Notes under the pieces: model-generated
Told to the model about the DNA's origin: nothing
The model's input: only the letters and a program-made list of their open reading frames with translations
Databases searched by the model: none
In this document: positions 38,675 to 47,898 of the stretch, in pieces
How the letters are laid out: each line of letters opens with the position of its first letter
Position numbering within the stretch: the stretch's first letter is position 1
Made by a program: the position numbers and the translations under genes
Assembly: GCF_000801315.1 (NCBI RefSeq)
Contig: NZ_CP010054.1
Coordinates: forward strand, 2,046,001-2,110,000
Length of the DNA stretch: 64,000 nucleotides
Source of the DNA: Hymenobacter sp. DG25B
GTDB lineage: Bacteria > Bacteroidota > Bacteroidia > Cytophagales > Hymenobacteraceae
Reading direction: 5' to 3'

Positions 38675-38977
38675 ACAGGAGGAGGGTAGAAGTTTTGCCG
38701 GAAGATAGAAAGAAAGCGAGGAGATAGGTGAAATGCTGTTTTTTCTACTTAGGCGCAGAACATAAAGAGTGTTTGCCCGCAATAATATGTTGCTTCATCC
38801 TCCACTGGGTAAAGGTTAGCCCAACAAGTACCGGGGTAGTATGCTTTGAGATGAAACGAAGCAAGGCATTAAAGTCAAATACAGAAAAGAGCCCCGCCAT
38901 GCTATGACGGGGCTCTTTGCAATAGTCAGCATTAAGGATCTGTTTTCGATTTCCAGTGCCTGCTATTCTACTTGGTG
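38675..38977. other. Intergenic stretch with a terminator, otherwise empty
   Basis: The region separates the permease from the next gene. Apart from the hairpin at 38884-38918, I see no gene or repeat. Confidence 0.5.
38884..38918 (-). terminator. Terminator after the 97-residue secreted protein gene
   Basis: On the reverse strand an AGAGCCCCGTCATA / TGGCGGGGCTCT-type stem is followed by TTTTCTGT. Confidence 0.8.
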
Positions 38978-39271
38978 TTATCGATTAGCATGTTGCATGC
39001 CTGCGAGAAATCCATCCCAATAAGCTGAGCCTGGATAAGCATTTGCGTCTGAGTTTTCCCGGCATTGGTCCTCTTTCATGGCAAACGATTCCCAGTAAGT
39101 TGAGGACTCCCGATCAAGCGACTCCGCCCATGCTTTACCATCATTCATGCCTTGTTGAAACAAAGTCAACACCTGCTTAACCATTGTATTTACACCTGCC
39201 TGAGCAGTTAAGTTAGCTCCGCCAACTACTAATAATGCGGCAAGAGAAAGAAAGCGAAATACCTTTTTCAT
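38978..39271 (-). CDS. Small secreted protein, 97 residues, unknown
   Basis: The ATG at 39271 gives a signal peptide (MKKVFRFLSLAALLVVGGANLTAQA, cut after AQA). The mature part of ~70 residues is acidic and rich in Trp/Tyr (KAWAESLDRESSTYWESF, PGSAYWDGFLAGMQ). A single Cys is present (EDQCREN). I recognise no family. Base composition is lower in GC than the surroundings, as is the next intergenic stretch. Confidence 0.7.
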   Translation of the reverse strand: MKKVFRFLSLAALLVVGGANLTAQAGVNTMVKQVLTLFQQGMNDGKAWAESLDRESSTYWESFAMKEDQCRENSDANAYPGSAYWDGFLAGMQHANR

Positions 39272-39595
39272 AAGAATGAGTGGGTAATAAAAATGAAACA
39301 CAAGTCTCTCGGTCAGGAGGAGATGTTGCAAACCACATTCATTCCGGGGGTTGATAAAAGGAAGATAGCAAGGGAATGGTGACTATTCTGATTTGTGTTT
39401 TTTATATAACATCTCTAATTTAATTGTGCATAAGGCAGAAACAGCGTTATCAAAATCCATTGATAAAGACCTATTTCATGGGATATTAGTGACAACAAAT
39501 ATTAGTAAAGCAAAATCTTGTACATATTGATAGACAAATGTTTTGAAAGACACTTCTCTAAAAAGGAGAGTTAACTCTTAATGGGGTTAGGCTTA
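39272..39595. other. AT-rich intergenic stretch, no gene
   Basis: This stretch is strikingly AT-rich compared with the rest of the window, especially 39400-39580. It holds no open frame worth calling and no palindrome of the repeat families. It may contain promoter elements of the secreted protein gene. Confidence 0.5.
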
Positions 39596-41137
39596 CTATC
39601 CTTCCTTCGTCAGCACGCGGTATTCGGGGTCTTCCAGGATATTCACTTCTATCAGGGCGCCGGCGTTGTGCAGGAGCTGGCGGCAGTCGGGGCTGAGGTG
39701 GCGCAGGTGCAGGGTTTTGCTCAGGCGCTGGTAGCGCTCCGTGAGCTTGTTCAGGGCCTCAATGCCGGACATATCGGCCACGCGGCTTTCCCGGAAGTCG
39801 ATGATGACTTTGGCGGGGTCCTGGGGCACGTCGAACTTCTCGGTGAAGGCCTGCACCGAGCCGAAGAAAAGCGGGCCGTAGATTTCATAGTGCTTGGTGC
39901 CAGCCTCATCCAGGTACTTGCGGGCCCGGATGCGCTTGGCGTTTTCCCAGGCAAAAGCCAGCGCCGATACCACTACACCCAGCAGCACGGCCAGCGCCAG
40001 ATTTTGGGAAATGGCCGTTACCAGCGTGACCAGCAGCATTACCAGTACATCGGTGAGGGGCATTTTGCGCAGAATGCGCAGGCTGGCCCACTCAAAGGTG
40101 CCTATCACCACCATAAACATAACGCCTACCAGCGCGGCCAGCGGGAGGCGCTCTATCAGGGAAGAGCCCGCTACCACAAACAGGGCCAGCGCCAGGGCAG
40201 CCACCACGCCCGAAAGGCGCCCGCGCCCCCGGCTTTCCAGGTTTACCATGGTCTGCCCAATCATGGCGCAGCCGCCCATGCCGCCGCACAGCCCGGAGGC
40301 CACGTTGGCCAGGCCCTGGGCCACGCAGTCCTGGTTGCCGCGGCCGCGGGTATCCGTCATTTCATCTACCACCGTGAGCGTGAGCAGGCTTTCCGTGAGG
40401 CCTACCAGCGCCATGATAACGGCATAAGGAAATACCACCACCAGCGTATGCCAGGCCAGCGGCACCTGTGGCAGGTGGAACGTAGGCAGTCCGCCCGCAA
40501 TGGAAGCAATATCACCCACCGACTTGGTTTCCAGCCCCAGCCCGATAACCAGCGCCGACACCACCACAATGGCCGTGAGCGAGGCCGGCACCGCCTTGGT
40601 AAGCCGGGGCAGCAGGTACACAATGGCCATAGTGAGCAGCACCAGCCCCAGCATCAGCCACAGCCCCACGCCCGTGAGCCAATGCTCCTGGCCGGTGGCG
40701 GTGTCATGCACCTTAAACTGCTCCAGCTGGGCCATGAAGATGATAACCGCCAGACCATTTACGAAGCCATACACCACCGGCTGCGGCACCAGCCGAATAA
40801 ACTTGCCAAACCGCAGCAGCCCCACGGCCACCTGAATCAGGCCCATCAGCAGCACCGCGGCAAACAGGTACTCCACGCCGTGCTGCGCCACCAGAGCCAC
40901 AATAACCACCGCCACGGAGCCCGCCGCACCGGAAATCATACCCGGCCGGCCACCCAGCACGCTGGTGATAAGACAAATGATAAAGGCCGAGCCAATGCCC
41001 ACCAGCGGGCTGATATGGGCCAGCAGCGCAAAGGCCACCACCTCCGGCACCAGGGCCAGCGCCGTGGTAAGCCCGGCCAGAATTTCGTTTTTAACGTTGA
41101 TTTTATACTGCGCGAAGTAAGGCAGAACAGAAAGCAT
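39596..41137 (-). CDS. SulP family anion transporter with STAS domain
   Basis: The 513 residues have the Sulphate_transp membrane part (about 12 helices; ALALVPEVVAFALLAHISPLVGI near the start, then GGCAMIGQTMVNLESRGRGR) and a C-terminal STAS domain (EIYGPLFFGSVQAFTEKFD, VIIDFRESRVADMSGIEALN). SulP proteins carry sulfate, bicarbonate or other anions; without a carbonic anhydrase or sulfate-reduction gene nearby the substrate is undecided. The ATG at 41137 is preferred over an upstream TTG at 41158. The end overlaps no other gene. Confidence 0.92.
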   Translation of the reverse strand: MLSVLPYFAQYKINVKNEILAGLTTALALVPEVVAFALLAHISPLVGIGSAFIICLITSVLGGRPGMISGAAGSVAVVIVALVAQHGVEYLFAAVLLMGLIQVAVGLLRFGKFIRLVPQPVVYGFVNGLAVIIFMAQLEQFKVHDTATGQEHWLTGVGLWLMLGLVLLTMAIVYLLPRLTKAVPASLTAIVVVSALVIGLGLETKSVGDIASIAGGLPTFHLPQVPLAWHTLVVVFPYAVIMALVGLTESLLTLTVVDEMTDTRGRGNQDCVAQGLANVASGLCGGMGGCAMIGQTMVNLESRGRGRLSGVVAALALALFVVAGSSLIERLPLAALVGVMFMVVIGTFEWASLRILRKMPLTDVLVMLLVTLVTAISQNLALAVLLGVVVSALAFAWENAKRIRARKYLDEAGTKHYEIYGPLFFGSVQAFTEKFDVPQDPAKVIIDFRESRVADMSGIEALNKLTERYQRLSKTLHLRHLSPDCRQLLHNAGALIEVNILEDPEYRVLTKEG

Positions 41138-41371
41138 AAGCAGCTGAGAAAACGGCAAAAGAAAAGCCGCACGCTTCCGGCGGGAAGCGGCGGCAGGGGG
41201 TAAATAGGCCAGTCCTCAGGGTGGGGTAAGCTGGAATATAGGGGAAGCGGAATAAAGCATAAGCACCCTCAAAAGTACGACGTGCGGCCGGAAGTATCAC
41301 CCGCCAAAGCCCACACGGAGTAAGTAGCTACTTATTGCAAAGCTCTGGTGGGCGCTACTGCCAGGGAAGCA

Positions 41372-41779
41372 TCATCGGCTGCCGGTGGGCGGCAGCACGT
41401 CTGGCTGCCGATGGTGGCGCAGGCTATCCAGACTCCAGATGCCCGCCCCAAAAGCGGCTATAAACAGGAAGATAAAGCAAAACAGCACGGCCGGCTCGCC
41501 CTGGTTAAGCAAGGGCAGCGGGTGCTTGGGAAAGTGCGCCATGAAGTAAGCCACCGCCATTTCGCCGCTGGCTATAAAGGCGGCTACGCGGGTAAACAGG
41601 CCCAGCATCACCAGTGTGCCGCCTACCAACTCAATTATACCCGCTACGCCCATCAGGGAGCCCAGGGGCACGGTTTGTCCGTCGCCGGGGAAGCCCAGCA
41701 GTTTCTGGCTGCCATGCATAGCAAACAACAAGCCCGCCACAATGCGCAGCAAGGCAAAAGCAATAGCAGAGTAGTTCAT
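41372..41779 (-). CDS. DoxX family membrane protein
   Basis: The 135 residues have four membrane helices in the DoxX pattern: LLRIVAGLLFAMHGSQKLLGFPG, GSLMGVAGIIELVGGTLVMLGLFTRVAAF, the MAVAYFMAHFPKHPLPLLNQGE loop and a final helix. DoxX-like proteins are linked to quinone or thiol redox chemistry at the membrane in some organisms, but are mostly unassigned. It stands alone between the SulP gene and a perfect palindrome. Confidence 0.9.
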   Translation of the reverse strand: MNYSAIAFALLRIVAGLLFAMHGSQKLLGFPGDGQTVPLGSLMGVAGIIELVGGTLVMLGLFTRVAAFIASGEMAVAYFMAHFPKHPLPLLNQGEPAVLFCFIFLFIAAFGAGIWSLDSLRHHRQPDVLPPTGSR

Positions 41780-41864
41780 AGTAGCGAGGCTGATGAAAGG
41801 AGGATAGGCTATGGTAAATACGTGGTGTCCGTCAGAAGGGGTGCCGCAGATGCATCGGGCGTGG

Positions 41865-41930
41865 GGTTGTTAGAAAAAAGGTGGTCATGTCGAGCGAAGT
41901 CGAGACATGACCACCTTTTTTCTAACAACC
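41865..41930. repeat. Perfect 66-base palindrome (GTCATGTCGAGC type)
   Basis: The two halves, 41865-41890 and 41905-41930, are exact inverted copies (GGTTGTTAGAAAAAAGGTGG and complement). The centre GTCGAGCGAAGTCGAGAC contains the GTCATG...CATGAC core of the repeat family. It lies between the TlpA-like and DoxX genes (both reverse strand) and would form a very stable stem in mRNA, with T-runs in both directions. Confidence 0.9.
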
Positions 41931-42007
41931 TCCCTACCTGATGCTTCAACTCTTCCGCGTGGCGGTTTAGGTTGATTAGGGCTGGCGCAGCGCGGCTTCC
42001 AGGGCGG

Positions 42008-43417
42008 CTACGGCGGGCTGGCCGGCGGAAGGGCGGGGGCGCCGGCCTGCAGCAGCTGCCCATCGCGCCCAATGATATAGTAGGCCGGGAAGCTGAACAC
42101 CTGATAGTTTTCCGCGTCAAGGGAGCCCGTGGCGCGGAGGTGCACGCTACCGGGGCCGGTGAGCTGCCTTTCCGTTAGCACGCGCTGCCACTTTTCCTCC
42201 TTATCGCCCACGGCTATGTACACAAACACTACCTCGCGGCCGGCAAACTGCTGGCGCAGGCGCAGGCTGGCGGGCATTTCCTGCAGGCAGGGCGGGCACC
42301 AGGTACCCCAAAAATCGAGGTACACTACTTTGCCGCGCAGGCTGTGGAGGGATACGGTTTTGCCGGTATTATCCTGCAGGGTAAAATCGGGGGCGGGCAT
42401 GCCGGGCTGCACGTTGCGGCGCTTCTCTATCTGGCGGCGCAGCTGCTGACTGGCCGCCGAGTCGCGGTTTTCGGCGCGGAAGGTGGGGTAGGCGGCCAGT
42501 ACGCCCGGCAGGGTTTTCTCCAGCTGGTAGCTCAGCAGCAGATACATGGCCTGGTCGCGGGTGGCGGTGCGGCCCAGCTCCCGGGTGGCCAGGGCGTAGA
42601 GCTGCCGGGCCTGGGCCGGGTCGGCGGTGAGCGAGTCGGTGGGGACCAGGCGCAGGCGGTAGTTTACCAGCAGCATCATGGCCGCCGAGTTTTCATCCAG
42701 GTCGCCGCTCATCTGCTCGTAGAGGGTGGAAAGCGGCAGGCCCTGCAGAAAATCGTAGTAGTTGGCGGGCAGCGCGGCCGGTTTGCGGTTCACGCCCAGG
42801 TAGTAGGCCGGGTAGTCCATCAGGCTATTAGCCCACCGGATGGTAATGCGCCGGGTGGCTTCCTGCAGGAACTCCGGGGAGAGTTTGTGCTTTTGGGCGT
42901 AGGCCGCCAGAAAATCCAGCCGGGCCTGCCGGAAGGCGTCGGCGCGCTGGCGCATCTGCTCCGGCGTGGTGGTGGCCGTGAGGAGCATGTTGGGGCTGGG
43001 CACGGGGCTTTTCTGGCCAAACTCAAATGTGTAGAGCGACTGCGCCAGGTAGTTGTTGGCATCGGCGCCCCGGCCGGTGTAGCGTAGCGTCTCATCAAAG
43101 CGCGCAAAATCCAGCGTGAGCTGCAGTTTGTCGCCGGGGCTGAGGTAGAGGCTGGTATGCTGGCGGCCTACTTCCAGCTGGGCCCCCGTGGGAGCGGCTA
43201 AATCCGGTATTTCCACCCGGAAGTCGCCGGAGGGGCTCAGCGCGGCCTTGGCTTTTTTGAACTGCCCGTACCACACGCGCACCGTGTCGGCGGTGGCGGG
43301 GGCATGGTCTAGGTGGCCCTGCACCACGGTTATGCGCGGCGCCTGAGGTGGCGTGGCCGGGCCTGGCAGCAGGGGCAATACAGCACTAAGAAGGAAGGCA
43401 GAAAGAGATAAGAGCAT
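42008..43417 (-). CDS. TlpA-like thioredoxin-fold protein with long N-terminal region
   Basis: The 469 residues begin with a signal peptide (MLLSLSAFLLSAVLPLLPG). The C-terminal ~150 residues are a TlpA/AhpC-type thioredoxin with DFWGTWCPPCLQEMPASLRLR, so an active CPPC disulfide pair, and FSFPAYYIIGRDG with the cis-Pro. The middle region (~40-330, with GQFKKAKAALSPSGDFRVEIPDLAAP, then helix-rich YLAQSL-type sequence) matches the DUF4369-like/helical lead found in Bacteroidota TlpA proteins. It is periplasmic or exported and may reduce disulfides. The start at 43417 is supported by a TATCTTTG element 17 bases upstream. Confidence 0.9.
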   Translation of the reverse strand: MLLSLSAFLLSAVLPLLPGPATPPQAPRITVVQGHLDHAPATADTVRVWYGQFKKAKAALSPSGDFRVEIPDLAAPTGAQLEVGRQHTSLYLSPGDKLQLTLDFARFDETLRYTGRGADANNYLAQSLYTFEFGQKSPVPSPNMLLTATTTPEQMRQRADAFRQARLDFLAAYAQKHKLSPEFLQEATRRITIRWANSLMDYPAYYLGVNRKPAALPANYYDFLQGLPLSTLYEQMSGDLDENSAAMMLLVNYRLRLVPTDSLTADPAQARQLYALATRELGRTATRDQAMYLLLSYQLEKTLPGVLAAYPTFRAENRDSAASQQLRRQIEKRRNVQPGMPAPDFTLQDNTGKTVSLHSLRGKVVYLDFWGTWCPPCLQEMPASLRLRQQFAGREVVFVYIAVGDKEEKWQRVLTERQLTGPGSVHLRATGSLDAENYQVFSFPAYYIIGRDGQLLQAGAPALPPASPP

Positions 43418-43434
43418 AGGGTACAAATGAACAG

Positions 43435-43442
43435 CAAAGATA
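43435..43442 (-). promoter_or_regulatory. -7 element for the TlpA-like gene (TATCTTTG)
   Basis: TATCTTTG on the reverse strand, 17 bases upstream of the ATG at 43417. Confidence 0.6.
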
Positions 43443-43534
43443 CGTCCGGCTACAGGAGCCGATACCGGGGCCTGGCGTTGCAAACAGGTGGGGCGGAAGT
43501 CGGAAGCTTAAAGAAACGAGCTAGAAGCTAGCAG

Positions 43535-43901
43535 GCTAGTTCCCCTCCTCAGATGAGGAGGGGCTAGGGGTGGTTGACGAACGCCAGAACGTTCTTTCTT
43601 AGGCCGTCATGCTGAGCTTGCCGAACGGAAGGTCGCCGTAGGCAAGCATCCCGCGTGCTGATGTTACCAAACCATCTGTCATCCTGAGCCAAGCGAAGGA
43701 CCTTCTCACGGCAGAACGGCCATCATAACAACGACTCGTTCCAGCGTGAGAAGGTCCTTCGCTTGGCTCAGGATGACAGGCGAAGAGGGAGAGATGCTTG
43801 CCTACGGCGACCTTCCGTTCGGCAAGCTCAGCATAACGCTCCTGGCAAACAACGATTATCAACCACCCCTAACCCCTCCTCATCTGAGGAGGGGAACTAG
43901 C
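43535..43901. repeat. Three nested palindromes (outer, middle, inner)
   Basis: Outer arms 43535-43577 and 43859-43901 are inverted copies built around CCCCTCCTCAGATGAGGAGG. Middle arms 43606-43650 and 43793-43837 begin GTCATGCTGAGCTTGCCG and are inverted. Inner arms 43677-43710 and 43745-43778 begin TGTCATCCTGAGCCAAGCG and are inverted. Each pair lies inside the previous one, which suggests successive insertion of whole palindromes. No open frame or transposase is present. The outer family (CCCCTCCTC) is unlike the GTCAT family. Confidence 0.9.
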
Positions 43902-43950
43902 TTTCTAGTTTTTTAGTCCCTGCCTCTCAGCTTCTGGCTTCTGTTTTTCC

Positions 43951-46900
43951 TTACGCCATGTAGCCTTCTTCCGTCTGGCGGATGAGGCTGAGGGCCACCA
44001 GGGTATCCAGCAGGGGCTGGGCTTTTTCGGGTTTGAGGCGCTTGAAGCGGGTGGCTACCTGGGCGGCGCTGAGGGGCTGGGCGGCTTGCTGGAGGGCGTC
44101 GCGGAGGGCCTGCATTTGCGGGGCCAGCTCGGTGGGCCAGGGCTGCAGGGAGGTGGTGGCGGGCGTGGCGGTGGTGGCGGCGGCCTGGGTGGGCAGGGCG
44201 AGGGCGGCTTGCTGCTGGCCGGGAGCCTGGTAGGCGGGGCGCAGGTAGCGGATGTGGCCCTGCTGCTCCTCGCGGGCGCGCTCGTGGTTGAGACGCACCA
44301 GGCGCGTGAGCAGCTCGGCCTCGGGCAGGGTGGCGGGCCAATTGTAGGCGTCGGCTACGGCGGCATCCAGCTGCTGGTGCAGGCTGAGCACCACGGAGGC
44401 GAGGCCCTGCTGGTTTACCTGCTGGTCTTTGGGGGAGAGGGGCTGGTTGGCGCGCAGCTTCTCCACCACGTTGTAGAGGTCGGTGAGGGTGAGGGTGGGG
44501 TGCTGGGCCTGCTGGCGCTTGCGGTGGGCGTCGAGCTGTTCGGCCAGCTCGCGGATGCGGGCCTGCTGCGCGGGCGTGGCGGCGGGGAGGGGGAATGGGT
44601 CGAAGCAGCGGGTTTTATTGTAGCGCGGCCTGTCTTCCAAAGTGCCACCTGCGGCTAATGCCCAAACTCGATGTATTCTACTTGATAAAACACCAAGGTG
44701 ATACGCGTCATCAAGGGCAATAGCAATTAGCATATTGTCCGGCAATACTTCTGCATCAAGAAATTGGAACAGCCGATGCTTAGCAGTTTCTACAGTGGCA
44801 ATGTAGCGTGGCAAGCCTTTAAGCATTGACCGCAGCTTTGGATTCGTTTCTCCGAAAAGCCACCAATTGTCTCTGCGTGAAGCGCGCTTATTTTCATCAC
44901 GCTCCGGCTTAACAGTTTCGACTACGTGCTGATAAACCTCTGGGAATCTTTCGAGAACCTGCGAAGTAGTCAGTCCATAGAGGTCAATTACCATTACACC
45001 TCGAAGTTTGCCAGTCAAGTCAAGGCCGTTTCTATATACACGGATATGATTTTCCAACCCTTCAATCCGGCCTAAGCCTAGACTGTGGGCTCTATCAGGA
45101 GTCACCACGAAACCAGCTCCGTGAAGCTTAACACCAGGGTTACTAATGTCTTTGTTTGACTTCAGGGATTGAGCGCTGTCCAGTTCAGCCCCAATTGTTA
45201 AATCTGGCAAAATCCTGCCTTCTTCTGCATCAAAAGTCACTTCAGCCGCTTCGTCGCCTTCGACAGCGGCTTCCGTTTTTAGCACCAGCAGCTGGCCCGA
45301 GGACGCGGCGGTGGTCCGTTCGGCTACCGTCATGGCGATGCGCACGGCAGCTCCTTCGGCGGCATCTACCCAGGGGTGGTCGGGAATGGCGAAGGTGAGG
45401 GTGAGCGGGGGTGTGTCGCCTTCCAGGAAGGGCTGCATCACGCGGCGGTTGAAGGTTTGCTTGAGGCTGTTGGTGGTGATGAAGCCGAACCGCTCGGCGG
45501 GGCCGCGCTGCACGGCCGCGGCGGCGTTGTACCACCAGTACATCACCAAATCGGCGGAATCGGGCACGCGGCCTTTGTAGGCTTTGCGCAGGGCTTCGGT
45601 GTAGCCGTCGCCGAGGGCGTCGCGCATGCGGGCCGGCCCCACAAACGGCGGGTTGCCCACGATAAAATCAGCTTCGGGCCACTCGGCGGGCTGGGGGTTG
45701 GGGTAGTCCAGCACGGGCGTGCGGGCGGTTTCGTCGGGCACAGGCTGGCCGGTGGCGGGGTGCAGGCGGGTGGTGCCGTCCCAGCGGGTCACGGGCTGGC
45801 CGTGGGCGTCGAGGCGGGGCGTGGGCGCGTCGTGGCGCAGGGCGGCGTCCTGCTGGCGGATGTTCTGGTACTCATCCAGCAGAGGCTCGCGCAGCTGGGT
45901 GTCGCCGTGGGTGCGCAGGTGCCACTGCAGGTAGCCGATGCGCAGCACCACATCGGCAATGGCGGCGGCGCGCGGGTTCAGCTCCAGGCCCAGCAGCTGC
46001 CGGGGCGAGACGGTGGTGCCGCCGCCCAAATCGAGCAGGCCGCTGTGCCCAAAGGCGTTGATGGCGGCCAGCACCTCGCCCTCCAGGCGCTTGAGGTGCT
46101 CCAGGGTAACGTAGAGGAAGTTGCCGGAGCCGCAGGCAGGGTCCAGAATGCGCAGGCTGGTGAGGCGCTGCAGGAAGCGCACCAGCTCCTGGCGGGCTTC
46201 GCGGGGCTGGTCTTCCTCGAGGCGGCGGGCGCTGGCGGCCTGGGCGGCCGTCCACTCCCGGCGCAGGGGCTCCAGCACGGTGGGCAGCACCAGGCGCTCT
46301 ACGTAGCGGCGCGGGGTGTAGTGGGCGCCCAGACTGTGGCGCTCCTTGGGGTCGAGGGCGCGCTCCAGCAGGGTGCCGAAGATGGCGGGCTCCACGGCCG
46401 TCCAGTCGGCTTCGGCGGCTTTCAGCAGCAGGGCCATCTGGTCGGGGGTGAGGGGCAGGGCAGTGGCATCGTGAAAGAGCTTGCCGTTGAAGCGCCGCAC
46501 GCGGGCTTTGAGGTCGGGGGAGAAGCCGCCGGTATCCATGGTGCGCCAGAGGGCGGCGAGGGCATCGGGCAGAAACTCGCGCATTTCCGGGGTGGAGTAG
46601 GTGCGCAGCATACCCGTGAAGCTGTTTTTAGGAATCAGCCCCACGTCCTCGGAGAACATGGTGAACAGGCAGCGCATGAGAAACTGGGCCACCACCTCGG
46701 GCGCGTGCCCGGCCCGCTCCAGCTGCGCCGATACGCCGGCCAGGTAGCCGGCCAGCTCGCGCGTAACGCGGGCGGCGCGGCGGGAGGGGTCCAGCTCGCG
46801 GGGGGTTAGCCAGATGCCGCGCAGCAGCAGGCGGGTGGCCTCTTCCTGCAGGGCCGCGAGGGGCAGGCGGAAGCGCGTCTGGTCGGGGAAGGGCACGAAG

Positions 46901-47397
46901 GAGTCGCCCACGCCGGCAAAGTTGGCATACACATCAATGCAGTAGCCCACATCTACCACCAGCACAAACAGGGGGCGGGGCTCCTCGGGCGGGAGGGCGC
47001 GCACGTAGCCCAGGGCCTGCTGGCGGGCGGCCTGCATCATTTGCTCCCACTTCAGGGAGCCGCGCAGGGCGTGGCCTTTGCGGCGCTTTTCGGGGCTGAG
47101 GCCCAGCTCGGCGCGCTCGGCCTTTTGCTGCTGGTCGGGGGTATCGGTGCCCTGCTTGGTTTCCAGGATAAAGCAGCCGCGCTTGTAGAGGTCGATGCGG
47201 CCGGTGCTTTTTTTGGGGCCGTCGCGGAATTCCACGGCGCGCTCCAGCACGTACTGGTCCTGGGTGGGCAGGTCGGTGGTGGGCTCGGGGCGGGGCACCT
47301 GGAGTAGGTCGCAGAGGTCCTGCAGGAAGAGGCCATAATTGGCGCGCTCAGCGCCGCCGGCCGGGCGCCAGCGGGCTTCAAAATCAGGGTAATTCAC
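43951..47397 (-). CDS. MmeI-like single-chain restriction-modification enzyme (type IIL/IIG)
   Basis: The 1148 residues start [22 protein letters not shown]. An N-terminal PD-(D/E)xK-type nuclease motif is [18 protein letters not shown] (~70-85). A helical spacer leads to an N6-adenine methyltransferase core: motif [19 protein letters not shown] (near 430) and motif [11 protein letters not shown] (near 580). A target-recognition segment follows (~719-919), and the C-terminal end ([20 protein letters not shown]) looks like a small DNA-binding helix domain. MmeI-type enzymes cut and methylate from one recognition site with no separate subunit. The DNA for residues ~719-919 (44640-45240) is visibly lower in GC than both sides, as if this segment was swapped in. 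No partner genes of BREX or DISARM systems lie nearby. It stands alone. Confidence 0.88.
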   Translation of the reverse strand: MNYPDFEARWRPAGGAERANYGLFLQDLCDLLQVPRPEPTTDLPTQDQYVLERAVEFRDGPKKSTGRIDLYKRGCFILETKQGTDTPDQQQKAERAELGLSPEKRRKGHALRGSLKWEQMMQAARQQALGYVRALPPEEPRPLFVLVVDVGYCIDVYANFAGVGDSFVPFPDQTRFRLPLAALQEEATRLLLRGIWLTPRELDPSRRAARVTRELAGYLAGVSAQLERAGHAPEVVAQFLMRCLFTMFSEDVGLIPKNSFTGMLRTYSTPEMREFLPDALAALWRTMDTGGFSPDLKARVRRFNGKLFHDATALPLTPDQMALLLKAAEADWTAVEPAIFGTLLERALDPKERHSLGAHYTPRRYVERLVLPTVLEPLRREWTAAQAASARRLEEDQPREARQELVRFLQRLTSLRILDPACGSGNFLYVTLEHLKRLEGEVLAAINAFGHSGLLDLGGGTTVSPRQLLGLELNPRAAAIADVVLRIGYLQWHLRTHGDTQLREPLLDEYQNIRQQDAALRHDAPTPRLDAHGQPVTRWDGTTRLHPATGQPVPDETARTPVLDYPNPQPAEWPEADFIVGNPPFVGPARMRDALGDGYTEALRKAYKGRVPDSADLVMYWWYNAAAAVQRGPAERFGFITTNSLKQTFNRRVMQPFLEGDTPPLTLTFAIPDHPWVDAAEGAAVRIAMTVAERTTAASSGQLLVLKTEAAVEGDEAAEVTFDAEEGRILPDLTIGAELDSAQSLKSNKDISNPGVKLHGAGFVVTPDRAHSLGLGRIEGLENHIRVYRNGLDLTGKLRGVMVIDLYGLTTSQVLERFPEVYQHVVETVKPERDENKRASRRDNWWLFGETNPKLRSMLKGLPRYIATVETAKHRLFQFLDAEVLPDNMLIAIALDDAYHLGVLSSRIHRVWALAAGGTLEDRPRYNKTRCFDPFPLPAATPAQQARIRELAEQLDAHRKRQQAQHPTLTLTDLYNVVEKLRANQPLSPKDQQVNQQGLASVVLSLHQQLDAAVADAYNWPATLPEAELLTRLVRLNHERAREEQQGHIRYLRPAYQAPGQQQAALALPTQAAATTATPATTSLQPWPTELAPQMQALRDALQQAAQPLSAAQVATRFKRLKPEKAQPLLDTLVALSLIRQTEEGYMA

Positions 47398-47898
47398 GCG
47401 GGATAGTAGCAGAGAGTAAAATGGGCCGGGAAGATAGGGGGAATTGACGGGCAGGCAAGGCCGCGGGGCGGGGCAGGGGAGCGTTTGGGTAGGCTTCTTT
47501 TTAAAGGGGCAGGGGGAGTTTTTAGTTAGGTTCTAAAGGAACGTCATTCCATCAGAACGGGGCATGTAGAGCATTCTGCGCATCCAGCCGCGGATCGAGC
47601 CATCCCGCGGGCTGGGGTTGTTGTTGGGAAACAAACGATTAAAAAAGAGCGTCATTCCAGTAGAGTCCGTCATGCTGAGCGCAGCCGAAGTATCTCGCGT
47701 GGGATGGCACGGTCCGTGGCTGGGTGCGCCACCTGCTCGACAGGACGTTCTGATAGAACCTTAACCACAACCTTACCAGGGCACGTTCTTTCCCTGCAAC
47801 ATCACCCCTAAACCCCGGGCCGGGGGCTTGCCGGGGGTGGTCTGAAACAAAGCGGCGGCCAGCCGGTCTGCATAGCGGTTCTTCTTGTTTTGCCCGCT
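47398..47898. other. Intergenic stretch holding a degenerate palindrome
   Basis: The spacer between the divergent starts of the MmeI-like and flavin-reductase-like genes holds the repeat at 47529-47760. No gene is visible. Confidence 0.5.
47529..47760. repeat. Degenerate palindrome with GTCATGCTGAGC core
   Basis: Left outer part (GGTTCTAAAGGAACG at 47529) and right outer part (CGTTCTGATAGAACC ending 47760) are approximate inverted copies. Inside, left 47560-47612 and right 47690-47740 also match as inverted copies (CATCCAGCCGCGG / CCGTGGCTGGGTG). GTCATGCTGAGCGCAGCCG occurs at 47669 without a clean partner. It looks like an older nested element. Confidence 0.65.

Noticed and set aside
39581..41203. 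Long + strand frame (540 codons) opposite the SulP gene
   Set aside because: The translation is low-complexity (His/Arg/Gln/Gly-rich), as expected for the antisense of a hydrophobic gene.
43535..43901. Classic insertion sequence or transposon
   Set aside because: There is no transposase frame between the arms and no obvious target duplication; only non-coding palindromes are seen.
45376..46809. Long + strand frame (477 codons) opposite the restriction-modification gene
   Set aside because: The reverse-strand protein has clear motifs, while this one is a Gly/Val/Ala-rich shadow with no family pattern.
43951..47397. BREX PglX or DISARM methyltransferase
   Set aside because: No other BREX or DISARM genes are nearby, and the N-terminal nuclease motif makes a stand-alone MmeI-like enzyme more likely.
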